NCBI RefSeq assembly: GCF_045348435.1
Contig: NZ_CP157484.1
Coordinates: 1,364,001 to 1,428,000 of the forward strand
Origin: Alsobacter sp045348435
Lineage (GTDB): Bacteria > Pseudomonadota > Alphaproteobacteria > Rhizobiales > Beijerinckiaceae
DNA length: 64,000 nt
Direction: 5' to 3'
The position numbers and the translations under genes were made by a program. Positions 1 to 8,003 of this stretch are shown in pieces. The notes below the pieces were generated by a model that was not told the DNA's origin, made no database searches, and saw only the letters and a list, made by a program, of their open reading frames with translations. How positions within the stretch are numbered: the first letter of the stretch is position 1; every line of letters begins with the position of its first letter.

Positions 1-757
1 AGGGCGCCCGGCATGGCCGCTGGCCTGCGTCAGGCAGGCGTTCACGAACAGGCCGGAGCGGTTCTCCATCAACGCGCGGCCAACGAAGCAGAGCGGGTCT
101 CCATGCCCCGCCCCTTGCGATGCAACTTCGCGTCCGGATCGGTGGTGCGGGCGTGCGTGGCGTTGGAGCGCGTCTCGGGCCGGAAGTCTGCATCCGCGTT
201 GCGCCCGCCCGCAGGCGGGTCTTGATCGTCTGGCCTGTCGACCGGCTTAAAGCACTTCATCGAGGCCCAGGCCTGAACCAGCGTCCCGTCCACGCTGAAC
301 TGGTCGGTGGACAAGAGCCGCTGCACCCGGGGCTGAGCCAAGATGGCGTTCAGAAACCGACCGGCGGCAGCGCCCTTCAGCAACCGGTCCCGGTTCGTCG
401 AGAAGGTCGAATGATCCCAGGCCGGATCGTCGATCCCGAGCCCGACGAACCATCGAAACAGCAGATCGGACTCCAGCCGCTCCATGACGTGCCGCTCGGA
501 GCGGATCGAATAGAACGCCTGCAGCAGCATGGCCCACAGCAGCTTCTTGTGCGGGATCGAGGGGCGTCCCGTGCGGGAGTAAAGCGCCAATGGGCCTCCA
601 TCGCCGCGAGCGCCTCTTTGACCACCACTCGGATCGCCCGCAGCGGAAGATCCTTTCGGACCCGCGCCTCCAAGTCCACGCAGCTGAACAGCGCGCCCGT
701 TCTCTCGCCCGAACCCCGCGAATCATCTTCAGGCCGATCATGCTTGAGTGAGATCAC
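1..757 (-). pseudogene. IS5-family transposase, frameshifted and cut by the window edge
   Basis: Relic of an IS5-family DDE transposase. Reading down the minus strand, the N-terminal part (CVDLEARVRKDLPLRAIR) is in one frame. Near 582 the reading continues in another frame with LYSRTGRPSIPHKKLL and FYSIRSERHVMERL, the conserved DUF772 region. Near 110 it shifts again to LCFVGRALMENRSGLF and runs off the window. The first catalytic Asp lies in TDQFSVDGTL. Two frameshifts mean it cannot make a normal transposase, unless the frameshifts are sequencing errors. It abuts the integrase gene, as is common at the rim of an integrated island. Confidence 0.8.
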
Positions 758-801
758 CTCTCGGATCCGCTCGCGAGCGACTTCTTCAACGGCCTGCTAG
801 A

Positions 802-1983
802 TCAAGGGACCTGAAGTGCGGAGCGCGAACGCTCGGGAATAGCGGCCTTGTCCGTCGTAACGCGGACGCGTTGGACGTCGCGAATATGGGCGCGGGGGAG
901 CGAGCCGAGGTTGGGTGGCCGCCGCGAGCCCTTCGAAGCTCTCGCATAGTGGTGAGTCGCCGTGTCATCGACGGCGTGACCCAAGAGCGCAGCGACCTCG
1001 CGCGTGCCATTCACCGCCTTAATGCGCGCCGTGAACGTGTGTCTCGCGCTGTAGAGAACCAGGTGGCTCTTGCGCCGTGGCCAAAGGTGATCGCAGACTG
1101 CCCGTAACCTGTCCTGCAGCGCTCTGCGGTAAGTGGTCCACACCTCGAGGCGCTCGCCACCTGTCGTTCCGCTCAGCACACGGGACACGTAACTTAGCCA
1201 GGCTTGGATATGCTCGATATCGTCCTCTTCGTCCCAGACGAGACGCCGGTATGGGCCGTGGGAGCGCCCGTTGGTCCCCTTGGCGTTTCGAACGACGAGG
1301 ACGTGTCGCGTTCCTTGCCAGTCCAGCCGGGCTTTCGCCCACTCGCAGGGGCGCAGCCCTGCCGCACAGGCGGCGCGGAAATAGGTCAGGAGCGCCTCAT
1401 CATATCGCGAGGACCCTTTCGCCAGAGCCGCCTCAAGCTGCATCCAGTCCATCTCGTTGAGCAGTTTGTCCTTGTGAGAGGACGTCGCTGGCGGCAGGGA
1501 GGACGAACCTGGGCGTCCGAGGCCAGTCGCATCGTCGGAGAGCAGGCGCAGAGCGTCCGTCATCCGGCCCGGGGCAGCCCCCTGGAAGTCAATAAGAGTT
1601 GGCATGACCGTTGTGAGCGCGCTGCGGTAATGGCGCCGAGTTGAGGGTCTCCATTTCTGGAGATTGGCCCGAAACCAAACCACGAGGGCTACGGGATCGC
1701 CGCGTTCGGCGCCGCCCTTATCCGTCGCGCGTTGATGCAACCGTTGAGCGACGACCTCGTAGCGCGCCAGGGTGGAGTGGGACCGTGCCGGCGCCCCCGT
1801 TACTCCGAACGTCGCCTGTGAGATCGGGCTGGAAAGTGGCGAGCCCAACGAGTCAATGCGAGTCAGCGGGAGTCTGGAGGAGTCACCATGAGTCGGCCCA
1901 TTCTTCGAGATGCTCGCGGGTGACAACGCCTCGAAAGACTTTCGCAACTGCTCAAGGCTATTGTTTTGCGGGGGATTTGACAC
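802..1983 (-). CDS. Tyrosine recombinase / site-specific integrase
   Basis: Phage-type integrase of 393 residues that would cut and rejoin DNA at an attachment site. Seen: an N-terminal SAM-like core-binding region (RPSTRRHYRSALTTVM), the box I arginine in AAGLRPCEW, a box II-like YSARHTF, then GHAVDDTATHHYAR with the nucleophilic Tyr. The usual HxxR His is Tyr here (LYSAR), a tolerated variation in the family. The frame stays open to 2049, but a GTG at 1983 has a clean GGAGG four bases upstream, so I start there. It is divergent from the gene at 2088. It is the likely mobility gene of the island to its right; no att repeats could be identified by eye. Confidence 0.85.
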   Translation of the reverse strand: MSNPPQNNSLEQLRKSFEALSPASISKNGPTHGDSSRLPLTRIDSLGSPLSSPISQATFGVTGAPARSHSTLARYEVVAQRLHQRATDKGGAERGDPVALVVWFRANLQKWRPSTRRHYRSALTTVMPTLIDFQGAAPGRMTDALRLLSDDATGLGRPGSSSLPPATSSHKDKLLNEMDWMQLEAALAKGSSRYDEALLTYFRAACAAGLRPCEWAKARLDWQGTRHVLVVRNAKGTNGRSHGPYRRLVWDEEDDIEHIQAWLSYVSRVLSGTTGGERLEVWTTYRRALQDRLRAVCDHLWPRRKSHLVLYSARHTFTARIKAVNGTREVAALLGHAVDDTATHHYARASKGSRRPPNLGSLPRAHIRDVQRVRVTTDKAAIPERSRSALQVP

Positions 1984-2036
1984 GACCGCCTCCAGAACTA
2001 GGTTGGAGGCGACATTCGGCGAACATTCGAGGGGGG

Positions 2037-2058
2037 TCGCCCCACCCAAATCGAGATC
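2037..2058 (-). promoter_or_regulatory. Repeated 22-bp upstream motif, copy 1
   Basis: On the minus strand this contains TTTGGGTGGGG. Eighteen of 22 bases match a second copy at 4454-4475, in the same orientation and a similar distance upstream of the ParA-like gene. Here it sits about 55 bases upstream of the chosen integrase start. A shared promoter element or operator is inferred; no regulator is identified. Confidence 0.4.
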
Positions 2059-2087
2059 GTCACCGGTCTGCCAAGGAAATCTTATTC

Positions 2088-3251
2088 GTGCCGTTTCATT
2101 CGCAGCCGCCAGTGATTTTCCACGATGGGAAGGCCTTGTTTGACGCCCTGGACTGCCCCCGCATGCTTCAGGTCGCCATGACGGGCCTCGATCCGCAAAC
2201 GCGGCTCACGCCTGAGCTCATCGCAGCGGTCCGGCAGACCCTTGAAGCCCAATACGACGCATTGACCACGATATTTGGCGCGCATTGGTTTAGGCGCTGG
2301 ACCATAAACAGCGCGGAGAGTCTCCAGCGCTTGAATCGCCATGTCGATCAAGGCCTCGCTGTGCGGGTGGAGAACACGCCCTACAGCGTTGCTTTCCACG
2401 TGGCGCTGCGGTGGGAGAACAAACCCAATCCCCCGGGTCACATCCCCAGCCGCGCTACGGTCGAAGAGGGAATTGGTGACGCTCTTGCGGCTCACGTTTA
2501 TGTTCTGGTCCGTTTGTGGACCGGCTACCACTCGGTTCGGTTCCGAAATCGGAAACAGGCTGAAGAGCAAGCGCTCCAGGAACTGGTGGAGGTGATCAGC
2601 CCGCTTTTGCCCATATCGAGCGTCAATCAAAAAGCCAATCACGATGATAGGGCGACGGCGAACGCCATGCGATTGGCCGAGCGGCTGAAGGACCAGGGCG
2701 CCAAGGTCGCCGGGTCCCAGCACGGCAAAGCTCGTGAGCTCACCTATGAATTGTACGAACAAGGCCGCGGGCTAGCCGGGAGGGATGATGAGCATCCGCC
2801 AGCCTTGATCAGCACGGCCATGAAAAGATTGAAGCTGCTGGTGGAATGGCGCCTGCGCGCGCGCGCGCGCCACCTCGCCGAGCGCCAGGACCGATCCGAG
2901 CAGCGAGCGGATCATACGCTGCGCAACTTTATCGCTCCGCAGATTGTGGGCTCACGCTGGCAAAATCCCTCCTGGACGGAGATCGCCTGGGCGGCTCGCG
3001 CGTATGAGTTCGACGCGACCGAGCTTTTCGGCAGCCTCGAATGGCTTCGGCCCATGGCCTACGCCTATCGGGCGATTGGGGCATATGAGCGCCGGAAGGT
3101 TAAGCCCGAGCCAAGCAGCGATGCAGACGACCTTGCACTGCATGGGCTTCGGGCGATGCGCGACGTCTGGCCGCATCGGAGCCATCCGGAGCTTGACCTG
3201 CTGAAAAGCGAGTTGCCCGTGGAAGTGGTCGGGCAACTCGCTCCAGATTAG
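2088..3251 (+). CDS. Uncharacterised 387-residue protein
   Basis: I do not recognise the family. The open frame extends upstream to 1641, but that part is antisense to the integrase. A GTG at 2088 preceded by AAGGAAAT is the better start. The product is soluble-looking and Arg/Glu-rich, with no signal peptide or membrane segment. A (GC)8 run at 2855-2870 encodes an RARARAR stretch and is a possible slippage site. The last third is rich in Trp and aromatic residues (SRWQNPSWTEIAWAARAYE). Divergent from the integrase and convergent with the 3264-3467 gene, it is probably island cargo or a regulator. Function unknown. Confidence 0.7.
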   Translation: MPFHSQPPVIFHDGKALFDALDCPRMLQVAMTGLDPQTRLTPELIAAVRQTLEAQYDALTTIFGAHWFRRWTINSAESLQRLNRHVDQGLAVRVENTPYSVAFHVALRWENKPNPPGHIPSRATVEEGIGDALAAHVYVLVRLWTGYHSVRFRNRKQAEEQALQELVEVISPLLPISSVNQKANHDDRATANAMRLAERLKDQGAKVAGSQHGKARELTYELYEQGRGLAGRDDEHPPALISTAMKRLKLLVEWRLRARARHLAERQDRSEQRADHTLRNFIAPQIVGSRWQNPSWTEIAWAARAYEFDATELFGSLEWLRPMAYAYRAIGAYERRKVKPEPSSDADDLALHGLRAMRDVWPHRSHPELDLLKSELPVEVVGQLAPD

Positions 3252-3263
3252 GGCGCTTTCAGG

Positions 3264-3467
3264 TCAACGCCATTGCAGCAGCCGCATGAGGCGCGCGAAA
3301 ATCGACATGCGTCGCTGCTCGCGGTCTTCACCGACTTCAACGCCTCGATCATAGGCCGCCCGTTCTCGCGCCGTGATCAGCTGGTAACACTCCGCCGACG
3401 TCAGCCGAACGAATGAGAGACGGTGACGGAGATCCTCGTGGATGGTGACTTCCAGCCCGCGAAGCAT
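3264..3467 (-). CDS. Small uncharacterised protein downstream of the ParA-like gene
   Basis: A 67-residue protein from the ATG at 3467, ending in a basic helix (RRMSIFARLMRLLQWR). The frame is open upstream through the stop of the ParA-like gene (3502), so translation could start at a non-ATG codon coupled to that stop, or be reached by frameshift. It lies 34 bases after the ParA-like gene on the same strand, and ParA-type ATPases are often followed by a small DNA-binding partner. No domain is recognisable, so a partner role is inference. Confidence 0.55.
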   Translation of the reverse strand: MLRGLEVTIHEDLRHRLSFVRLTSAECYQLITARERAAYDRGVEVGEDREQRRMSIFARLMRLLQWR

Positions 3468-3501
3468 GGCCCTGCGATCCAGTGCGGCGCGGGAGGCTGC
3501 T

Positions 3502-4386
3502 TCAGCCCACAGCAGATCCGTTCCGAAAGGGAAAGATCTTGGCGAGCTCCTGGCCCAGCTCATGGAGATAGGTGGACACGTCAGCCCTGACCTGGCGCAC
3601 GACGGCGGTCGGCTCACCTGTCAGCTCGACGAGTTCAGACACGGGGCGCTCCCTGAACTGCGCCGGATTCAGCCGAGCGCGTTCCAAAATGCTCATCGTC
3701 CGCGGGTACAGCAACGGATGTTTGATGGCGTCCCCGCGATCCCGGGCCGGCTGGAGGACTTTGTCGACGAAGGTCCCAGCAGCGCCAGACAGGTTAGCGT
3801 AGCTGGCTCCGGTCTGGCCCTCCACGAACACGATGCGCGCACTGTCCGGCAGCACAGCGGTGAGCCGCTCAGCCGTGCGGCCAGCGAGCGTCAGCGCATC
3901 CGCTTCGGGCAGGAGCGGCACGAACGCGATGATGGCGACCTCGGCCTGCCTCAGCTCTTCATCGAGGTCCTGGGCGGCCCAGAACTCGGCGAAGCGCGCG
4001 TCGAGATTGGAACCGATGTCGATGACCACCACCTCGTTCGCGGGGTCGAGAACCATGTCGAGCAGCGGCGCAAGGGCGGTCGCGTCGGCGAGATCGTCGC
4101 GGCGGATCTCTTCCGCACCAGGCATCTCGATCGTGGTCACAGGCAGGTTGCTCATGACCCCCAGCCGCTCCTGGCGGTCCACCTGGACAGCGCGCACGTT
4201 CAGCCCCGCGAGCGCGAGGGTGGTCAGCAACGCCGTGCCAAGGGTGGTCTTTCTGACCCCGCCCTTCTCTGAAGCGATAATAAGGACCAGCTTCTTGGGG
4301 AAGACGAGCTTCTTGTGGGGGGGCAGGTTCTCGGGGAGGACCAGCTTCTTGGGCTCGGGGCGAGCCTCGGCCATTTTGTTGACCAT
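3502..4386 (-). CDS. ParA/MinD-like P-loop ATPase with an altered Walker A
   Basis: A 294-residue SIMIBI-class ATPase, probably for partitioning or stabilising the element. Seen: the deviant Walker A region IIASEKGGVRKTT (residues 37-48), an A' motif with Asp70 (VQVD), and VVVIDIGSN resembling Walker B. The canonical KGGVGKT glycine is Arg here, which could weaken nucleotide handling. The N-terminus holds a short repeat (KKLVLP, KKLVFP, KKLVLI) encoded by two copies of GACCAGCTTCTTGGG. GGAG lies seven bases before the ATG. The repeated upstream motif at 4454-4475 suggests its own promoter, separate from the nuclease cluster. Confidence 0.75.
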   Translation of the reverse strand: MVNKMAEARPEPKKLVLPENLPPHKKLVFPKKLVLIIASEKGGVRKTTLGTALLTTLALAGLNVRAVQVDRQERLGVMSNLPVTTIEMPGAEEIRRDDLADATALAPLLDMVLDPANEVVVIDIGSNLDARFAEFWAAQDLDEELRQAEVAIIAFVPLLPEADALTLAGRTAERLTAVLPDSARIVFVEGQTGASYANLSGAAGTFVDKVLQPARDRGDAIKHPLLYPRTMSILERARLNPAQFRERPVSELVELTGEPTAVVRQVRADVSTYLHELGQELAKIFPFRNGSAVG

Positions 4387-4866
4387 GGGATGAACTCCGG
4401 TTCAGCGGCCCGATTCGGCCGCACCGCAACCGTGACCCCAGCTCTGGCCAATCTCACCCCACCCAAATTGAAATTCCGCCCCTCTGTCCTGAAATGCTGA
4501 TGACGATGGATCGGGCGGCAGCTGACGCCTGGGCCAGCCAAGCTCGTCGGCATGCAGCAGCCATCCAGGTGAGAATGGCGCTTGCTATGGAGCGAGAGCC
4601 TCACGCTGGGGAGCGCTCAGGGCTCGTCATGCGGCCGGATCGAAGTCGCCCACCCTGCTTGCCGCTCGCGCCGTGATCGCAGGGTGGCCACCTTCGCTCT
4701 GAACCTCAGCAGGTCAAGGGCGCCCGTCAAAGCCGCTCTCCACCGCAACGGCAGCCCGCTGGCGCGCAACCCCTTCCTACACTCACACCCAAGGTGCTCA
4801 GTTCCAATGCCCAGGGCTGCACCGGCCTGTGGCGGATCGCCAAAGGCGCATCGACGCTGAGCTGCA
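4387..4866. other. Intergenic region upstream of the ParA-like gene
   Basis: Holds the ribosome-binding site and repeated motif of the ParA-like gene on the minus strand. A 58-codon plus-strand frame from an ATG at 4500 lacks a convincing ribosome-binding site, so I do not call it. No clear terminator follows the HNH gene. Confidence 0.4.
4454..4475 (-). promoter_or_regulatory. Repeated 22-bp upstream motif, copy 2
   Basis: Minus-strand TTTGGGTGGGG block about 70 bases upstream of the ParA-like start, matching the copy upstream of the integrase at 2037-2058. Differences are mainly pyrimidine or purine exchanges at the edges. It is a candidate shared promoter or operator of the island. Confidence 0.4.
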
Positions 4867-5301
4867 TCAGGCGCAATGGCCCGGGCGGCGCGAAAGGGTC
4901 CGCAAAACGTCCTCTTGCACGTCAATGTCGGGCGGCTCTGCTGTTCGCTCGGAGGGCGCCCAACTTGCGCGGGCGACGATCTCCCCTGTCAGTTTGCGCT
5001 TCCATTGTGAACGCCGGCCGAAGGGGAGGGGGCTGTCGGGGCGCTGCGCTCCCCAGTGGCGCGCTTCGACCCGAATGCATCTGGCGAGCTCGCTTACGTC
5101 GTCTCGGGTCTTGTCGCCATGGCAGTGTCGGCAAAGGATCTGAAGATTGTCGACAGCGTCCGCCCCGCCCATCGAAAGCGGAAGGACGTGATCCACCTCC
5201 CAGGCCACGCCAGGCCGGAGCTCAATTTGGCAGCCCCGACACCGGTGGCCGGAAGCCTTCAGCAGAGCCAGCCGGGTTTTGGTCGAGAAACGCTTTCTCA
5301 C
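4867..5301 (-). CDS. HNH endonuclease
   Basis: A 144-residue HNH-type nuclease. It has a zinc-binding CxxC pair (Cys21, Cys24), the catalytic DH at residues 37-38 (WEVDHVLPLSMGG), Asn52 in NLQILC, and a second CxxC with following His (Cys57, Cys60, His61). This is the standard metal-finger DNase core. About 70 extra C-terminal residues (Trp/Arg-rich) match no domain I know. The ATG overlaps the stop of the upstream AAA-protease gene by four bases (ATGA), so the two are almost certainly co-translated. It could be a homing-type nuclease, but the tight coupling to the AAA-protease favours a joint function. Confidence 0.88.
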   Translation of the reverse strand: MRKRFSTKTRLALLKASGHRCRGCQIELRPGVAWEVDHVLPLSMGGADAVDNLQILCRHCHGDKTRDDVSELARCIRVEARHWGAQRPDSPLPFGRRSQWKRKLTGEIVARASWAPSERTAEPPDIDVQEDVLRTLSRRPGHCA

Positions 5302-7250
5302 CGGGGACGCCTCGCCCCTGGGGCCTCACCCCGCCACGAGGGGCAGTGCCGGTCCGCGACGGCGGCGATGTCGGCGGCCACCGCGACGCGACGCTTAAGC
5401 AGGATCTCGGCCAGGGCCAGGATCGCCCGCCTGTTCGCCTCGACCAAGCGGACGGCGTCGCCCAGCAATCGCGCCAGGTCGGCCTCCACCGTCCGCGCCA
5501 GGGTGGGATCGAGCGTCAGGTTGCGGTCGATGTCGGCGGGCCTGGCCCGGACGGTGAGGGTCTCGCCGAGCCCCCAACACGCGTGCATGATCGCCAGCAC
5601 GCGCGTGGCGTAGGCGAGGTCCGACGCCGCTCCCCCATCCGGTCCATTTCCGAGCGCCATATCCGCAGCGCGGCCGGCGAGCGCCACAATGACCCTCAGT
5701 TCAACAAGCGCCCGGGTGGACGGAGCCCCGTCGACAGCCAGATGCGTGACCCCGCCGGCGTCGCCGGAACGGATGATGCTGGTTCGCGGCACCTGGAGCC
5801 CGAGGCGGTACGCGATGATGGCGTGCGCCGCCTCGTGAATGGCGACGGCGCGCAACTCCTGCGGCGATCGCGGATCCGCCGGCGCCGATTCGGCCATAAG
5901 GTCGGCCAGGACCATGGGTCGGCCTGCGGCCTCGGCCCGGCGTTTCGCCCCCCTCACATAGCCCGCGAGGACCGCTCCCGTGGCGCCGTCGGTCACGCGG
6001 GCGACCACGCGCGCATCTGCCTCGCTCAGGCCGGGACCGGCATGGTGGCGCAAGATGTCCGCGCGGCCGTCCTCGTCCGGGGGCAGGATCTCAAAGCGCC
6101 TGTCGAACCGCCCTGGCCGGAGAAGCGCAGGGTCGACCCTATCGATGTAATTCGTCGCCGCCAGCAGCACCGCGGCGGGGTTCCTGGCGCGCAGCCGATC
6201 CACACGCAGAAGGAAGCCCGTGATGGCGCTGGTCCAGAAGTCGGCCCCGCGCGGAGACAGCTTGGCGCGGCTCGGCAAGGCGTCCAGTTCGTCGATAAAA
6301 CCGACGATGAATCCGGAGCTCTCCAGACGGTCGAAGAACCGGGTGTATTCCTTAATGATCGAGTCCAGGAAGCCCGCGGACTGAGAGAACCAGTCGGCGA
6401 CGCTGGTGGTCAGCAAGGGAACGCCCGCCGTGGCGGCGATCGAGCGCGCCAACATCGTCTTGCCGGTCCCCGGCGGTCCGAAGAAGAGAGCCGAGCCGAG
6501 CGGGACGCCGATTCCGTCCCGCCGTCCGCGCTCGACATCGCCCACGAGACCGAGCGCCCAGTCGCCCGCCTCGCCGTAACCGCCGAGTTGCGTGAGAACG
6601 GGAGCGGCAAGCTCGCCGGGGGCCACAGCCTGGCTGGCCCGAAGCAGCCGAGCCACGCAGTCTTTGGCCCTGGAGCCGCTTCGCAAGGCCGCGGCGACGT
6701 CCAGAAGGTCGAGACCTGCGATGTGCCCCGCGACTAGGCCGACCGGCGTCGCGCCGGACAGGCGGCGGATCGCGGCCGCCACCATCTCGACCGACAGTCC
6801 CGGAATGTCCAGAACCAGGTCGGCGGCCCGCACGAGCACAGCCGAGAGAAGGTCGAAATCGTGCGTCACCGCGATGACCGGGACCCCCAGATTGATGAGT
6901 GAGAGCGCGTTCCCGTCGGGATCCTCGAAGGAGCGCGGCTTCTTGTCGCCAGACACCACCCTTGCGCCCGGCGCCAGGCGAAGGAAGGCGTCGGTCATCG
7001 GCCTGATCCACTCCACGCTCGGCGCCTTGCAGAGAACCACCAGCGCGCCGCTCTTGCGCAGCAGGCGGCGCTCACGTCTCGTGAGGGCTCGCTTGAGCGC
7101 CTGGTCCGCCAGCAGCGCCACCGAAGTCACGCTCGGGCCAGGACTGCGACGGAGGAGATCGCCGAGATCGTCGCCAGCGTCGTCCAGAGAGACGGCGCTC
7201 GCCTCAAAGCGGCTGGAGCTCTCGGCAGTTTGTCGCTCAGACTTGGTCAT
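5298..7250 (-). CDS. FtsH-like AAA+ ATPase / zinc metalloprotease without membrane anchor
   Basis: A 650-residue protein combining an AAA+ unfoldase and an M41-type peptidase. Seen: Walker A GPPGTGKT (258-265), Walker B GFIDELDALPSR (about 317-328), sensor-1 ATN (365-367), arginine-finger region RPGRFDR (378-384), zinc motif HEAAH (472-476) and the third-ligand region AASDLAYAT (Asp544). FtsH itself is membrane-bound and hexameric. This protein has no hydrophobic N-terminal segment but an approximately 240-residue novel N-terminal region that may bind substrate. AAGGTG precedes the ATG. Its stop overlaps the HNH start and it lies 66 bases after the 7317-7937 gene. Annotators may call it simply AAA family ATPase. 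Confidence 0.88.
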   Translation of the reverse strand: MTKSERQTAESSSRFEASAVSLDDAGDDLGDLLRRSPGPSVTSVALLADQALKRALTRRERRLLRKSGALVVLCKAPSVEWIRPMTDAFLRLAPGARVVSGDKKPRSFEDPDGNALSLINLGVPVIAVTHDFDLLSAVLVRAADLVLDIPGLSVEMVAAAIRRLSGATPVGLVAGHIAGLDLLDVAAALRSGSRAKDCVARLLRASQAVAPGELAAPVLTQLGGYGEAGDWALGLVGDVERGRRDGIGVPLGSALFFGPPGTGKTMLARSIAATAGVPLLTTSVADWFSQSAGFLDSIIKEYTRFFDRLESSGFIVGFIDELDALPSRAKLSPRGADFWTSAITGFLLRVDRLRARNPAAVLLAATNYIDRVDPALLRPGRFDRRFEILPPDEDGRADILRHHAGPGLSEADARVVARVTDGATGAVLAGYVRGAKRRAEAAGRPMVLADLMAESAPADPRSPQELRAVAIHEAAHAIIAYRLGLQVPRTSIIRSGDAGGVTHLAVDGAPSTRALVELRVIVALAGRAADMALGNGPDGGAASDLAYATRVLAIMHACWGLGETLTVRARPADIDRNLTLDPTLARTVEADLARLLGDAVRLVEANRRAILALAEILLKRRVAVAADIAAVADRHCPSWRGEAPGARRPR

Positions 7251-7316
7251 GACCGGTCACCTTTGATTGCGGCAGAGGATCGGCGGGGAGATCGTGCGAG
7301 AGATCGCGTCGGGCCA

Positions 7317-7937
7317 TCACGACTCCAGCAGATGCCGACGAGCCCAAAGCGCCACGGGCGTGTCGGAACTGATCGGCTGCCCGAGATCTACCGCGATGAA
7401 CCGCTCGCCCAGCAGGGCGAGCAAAGCCCGGACGGGATGGAAGGTCTCGCCAACCAGGTCAGCAAGGTCGCCCATGGGGGCCACGCCTCCCCGCGCCTCG
7501 ATCTCCGCGGCGATGCGGCGGCGGCCTTCGATCGACGGCGCCTCGCCGCGGTTGGCGGCGACCATCGCCGCGGTGGCGAGCTGCGGTTGCCGGCGGACGG
7601 CGGTGTCGGGAACGAGGATGACCCGCTCGCCAGCCGCAGCGGCGGCCTTCTTGAGGCTGAGCAGCTTGTGGCGGGTCGGGTCGCAGCGCCAGATCGCAGC
7701 GGGGGCGGCCACGACAGTGACCGCGCCCGCTTGCAAGCGGATGCGCCGCACGACAAGGCCCGCGCCGGACAGTCCGAGGGGACGCTCAAGGCCCTCGACC
7801 ATCGGCGAAGGCCGCCATCCCCGGACCTCGGGCGCGGCTTCGAGCCGGAGGTCGAGGGCCTCCGCCAAGGGATACTCGGCGGCCGTGCGCGGATCGAGAA
7901 GGATCACATCGGGATTGATGGTGTGGGCGACAGGCAT
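7317..7937 (-). CDS. Uncharacterised protein of the nuclease/AAA-protease cluster
   Basis: 206 residues, family not recognised. GGAGAG lies eight bases before the ATG. No signal peptide or membrane helix. A central segment (HKLLSLKKAAAAAGERVILV) followed by a helical, wHTH-like C-terminus is faintly like the tail of TnsA-type endonuclease proteins, but no PD-D/ExK catalytic set is visible, so I make no functional claim. It is flanked by 66-base gaps on both sides within the minus-strand cluster, so it is probably in one operon with the GIY-YIG and AAA-protease genes. Confidence 0.75.
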   Translation of the reverse strand: MPVAHTINPDVILLDPRTAAEYPLAEALDLRLEAAPEVRGWRPSPMVEGLERPLGLSGAGLVVRRIRLQAGAVTVVAAPAAIWRCDPTRHKLLSLKKAAAAAGERVILVPDTAVRRQPQLATAAMVAANRGEAPSIEGRRRIAAEIEARGGVAPMGDLADLVGETFHPVRALLALLGERFIAVDLGQPISSDTPVALWARRHLLES

Positions 7938-8003
7938 GGGTATGTCTCTCCAACGGCCGCCACAGGGCGCCGCACTCTTGAAGCTTCGGAAGAAGAACGA
8001 GGG

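Noticed and set aside
1641..2087. N-terminal extension of the protein at 2088-3251
   Set aside because: Lies antisense to the integrase and is compositionally unlike a protein; GTG 2088 with AAGGAAAT is a better start.
4794..6737. Long open plus-strand frame of 647 codons opposite the AAA-protease and HNH genes
   Set aside because: It is Arg/Gly/Ala-rich low-complexity, has no domain or ribosome-binding site, and is the expected shadow of GC-rich coding DNA.
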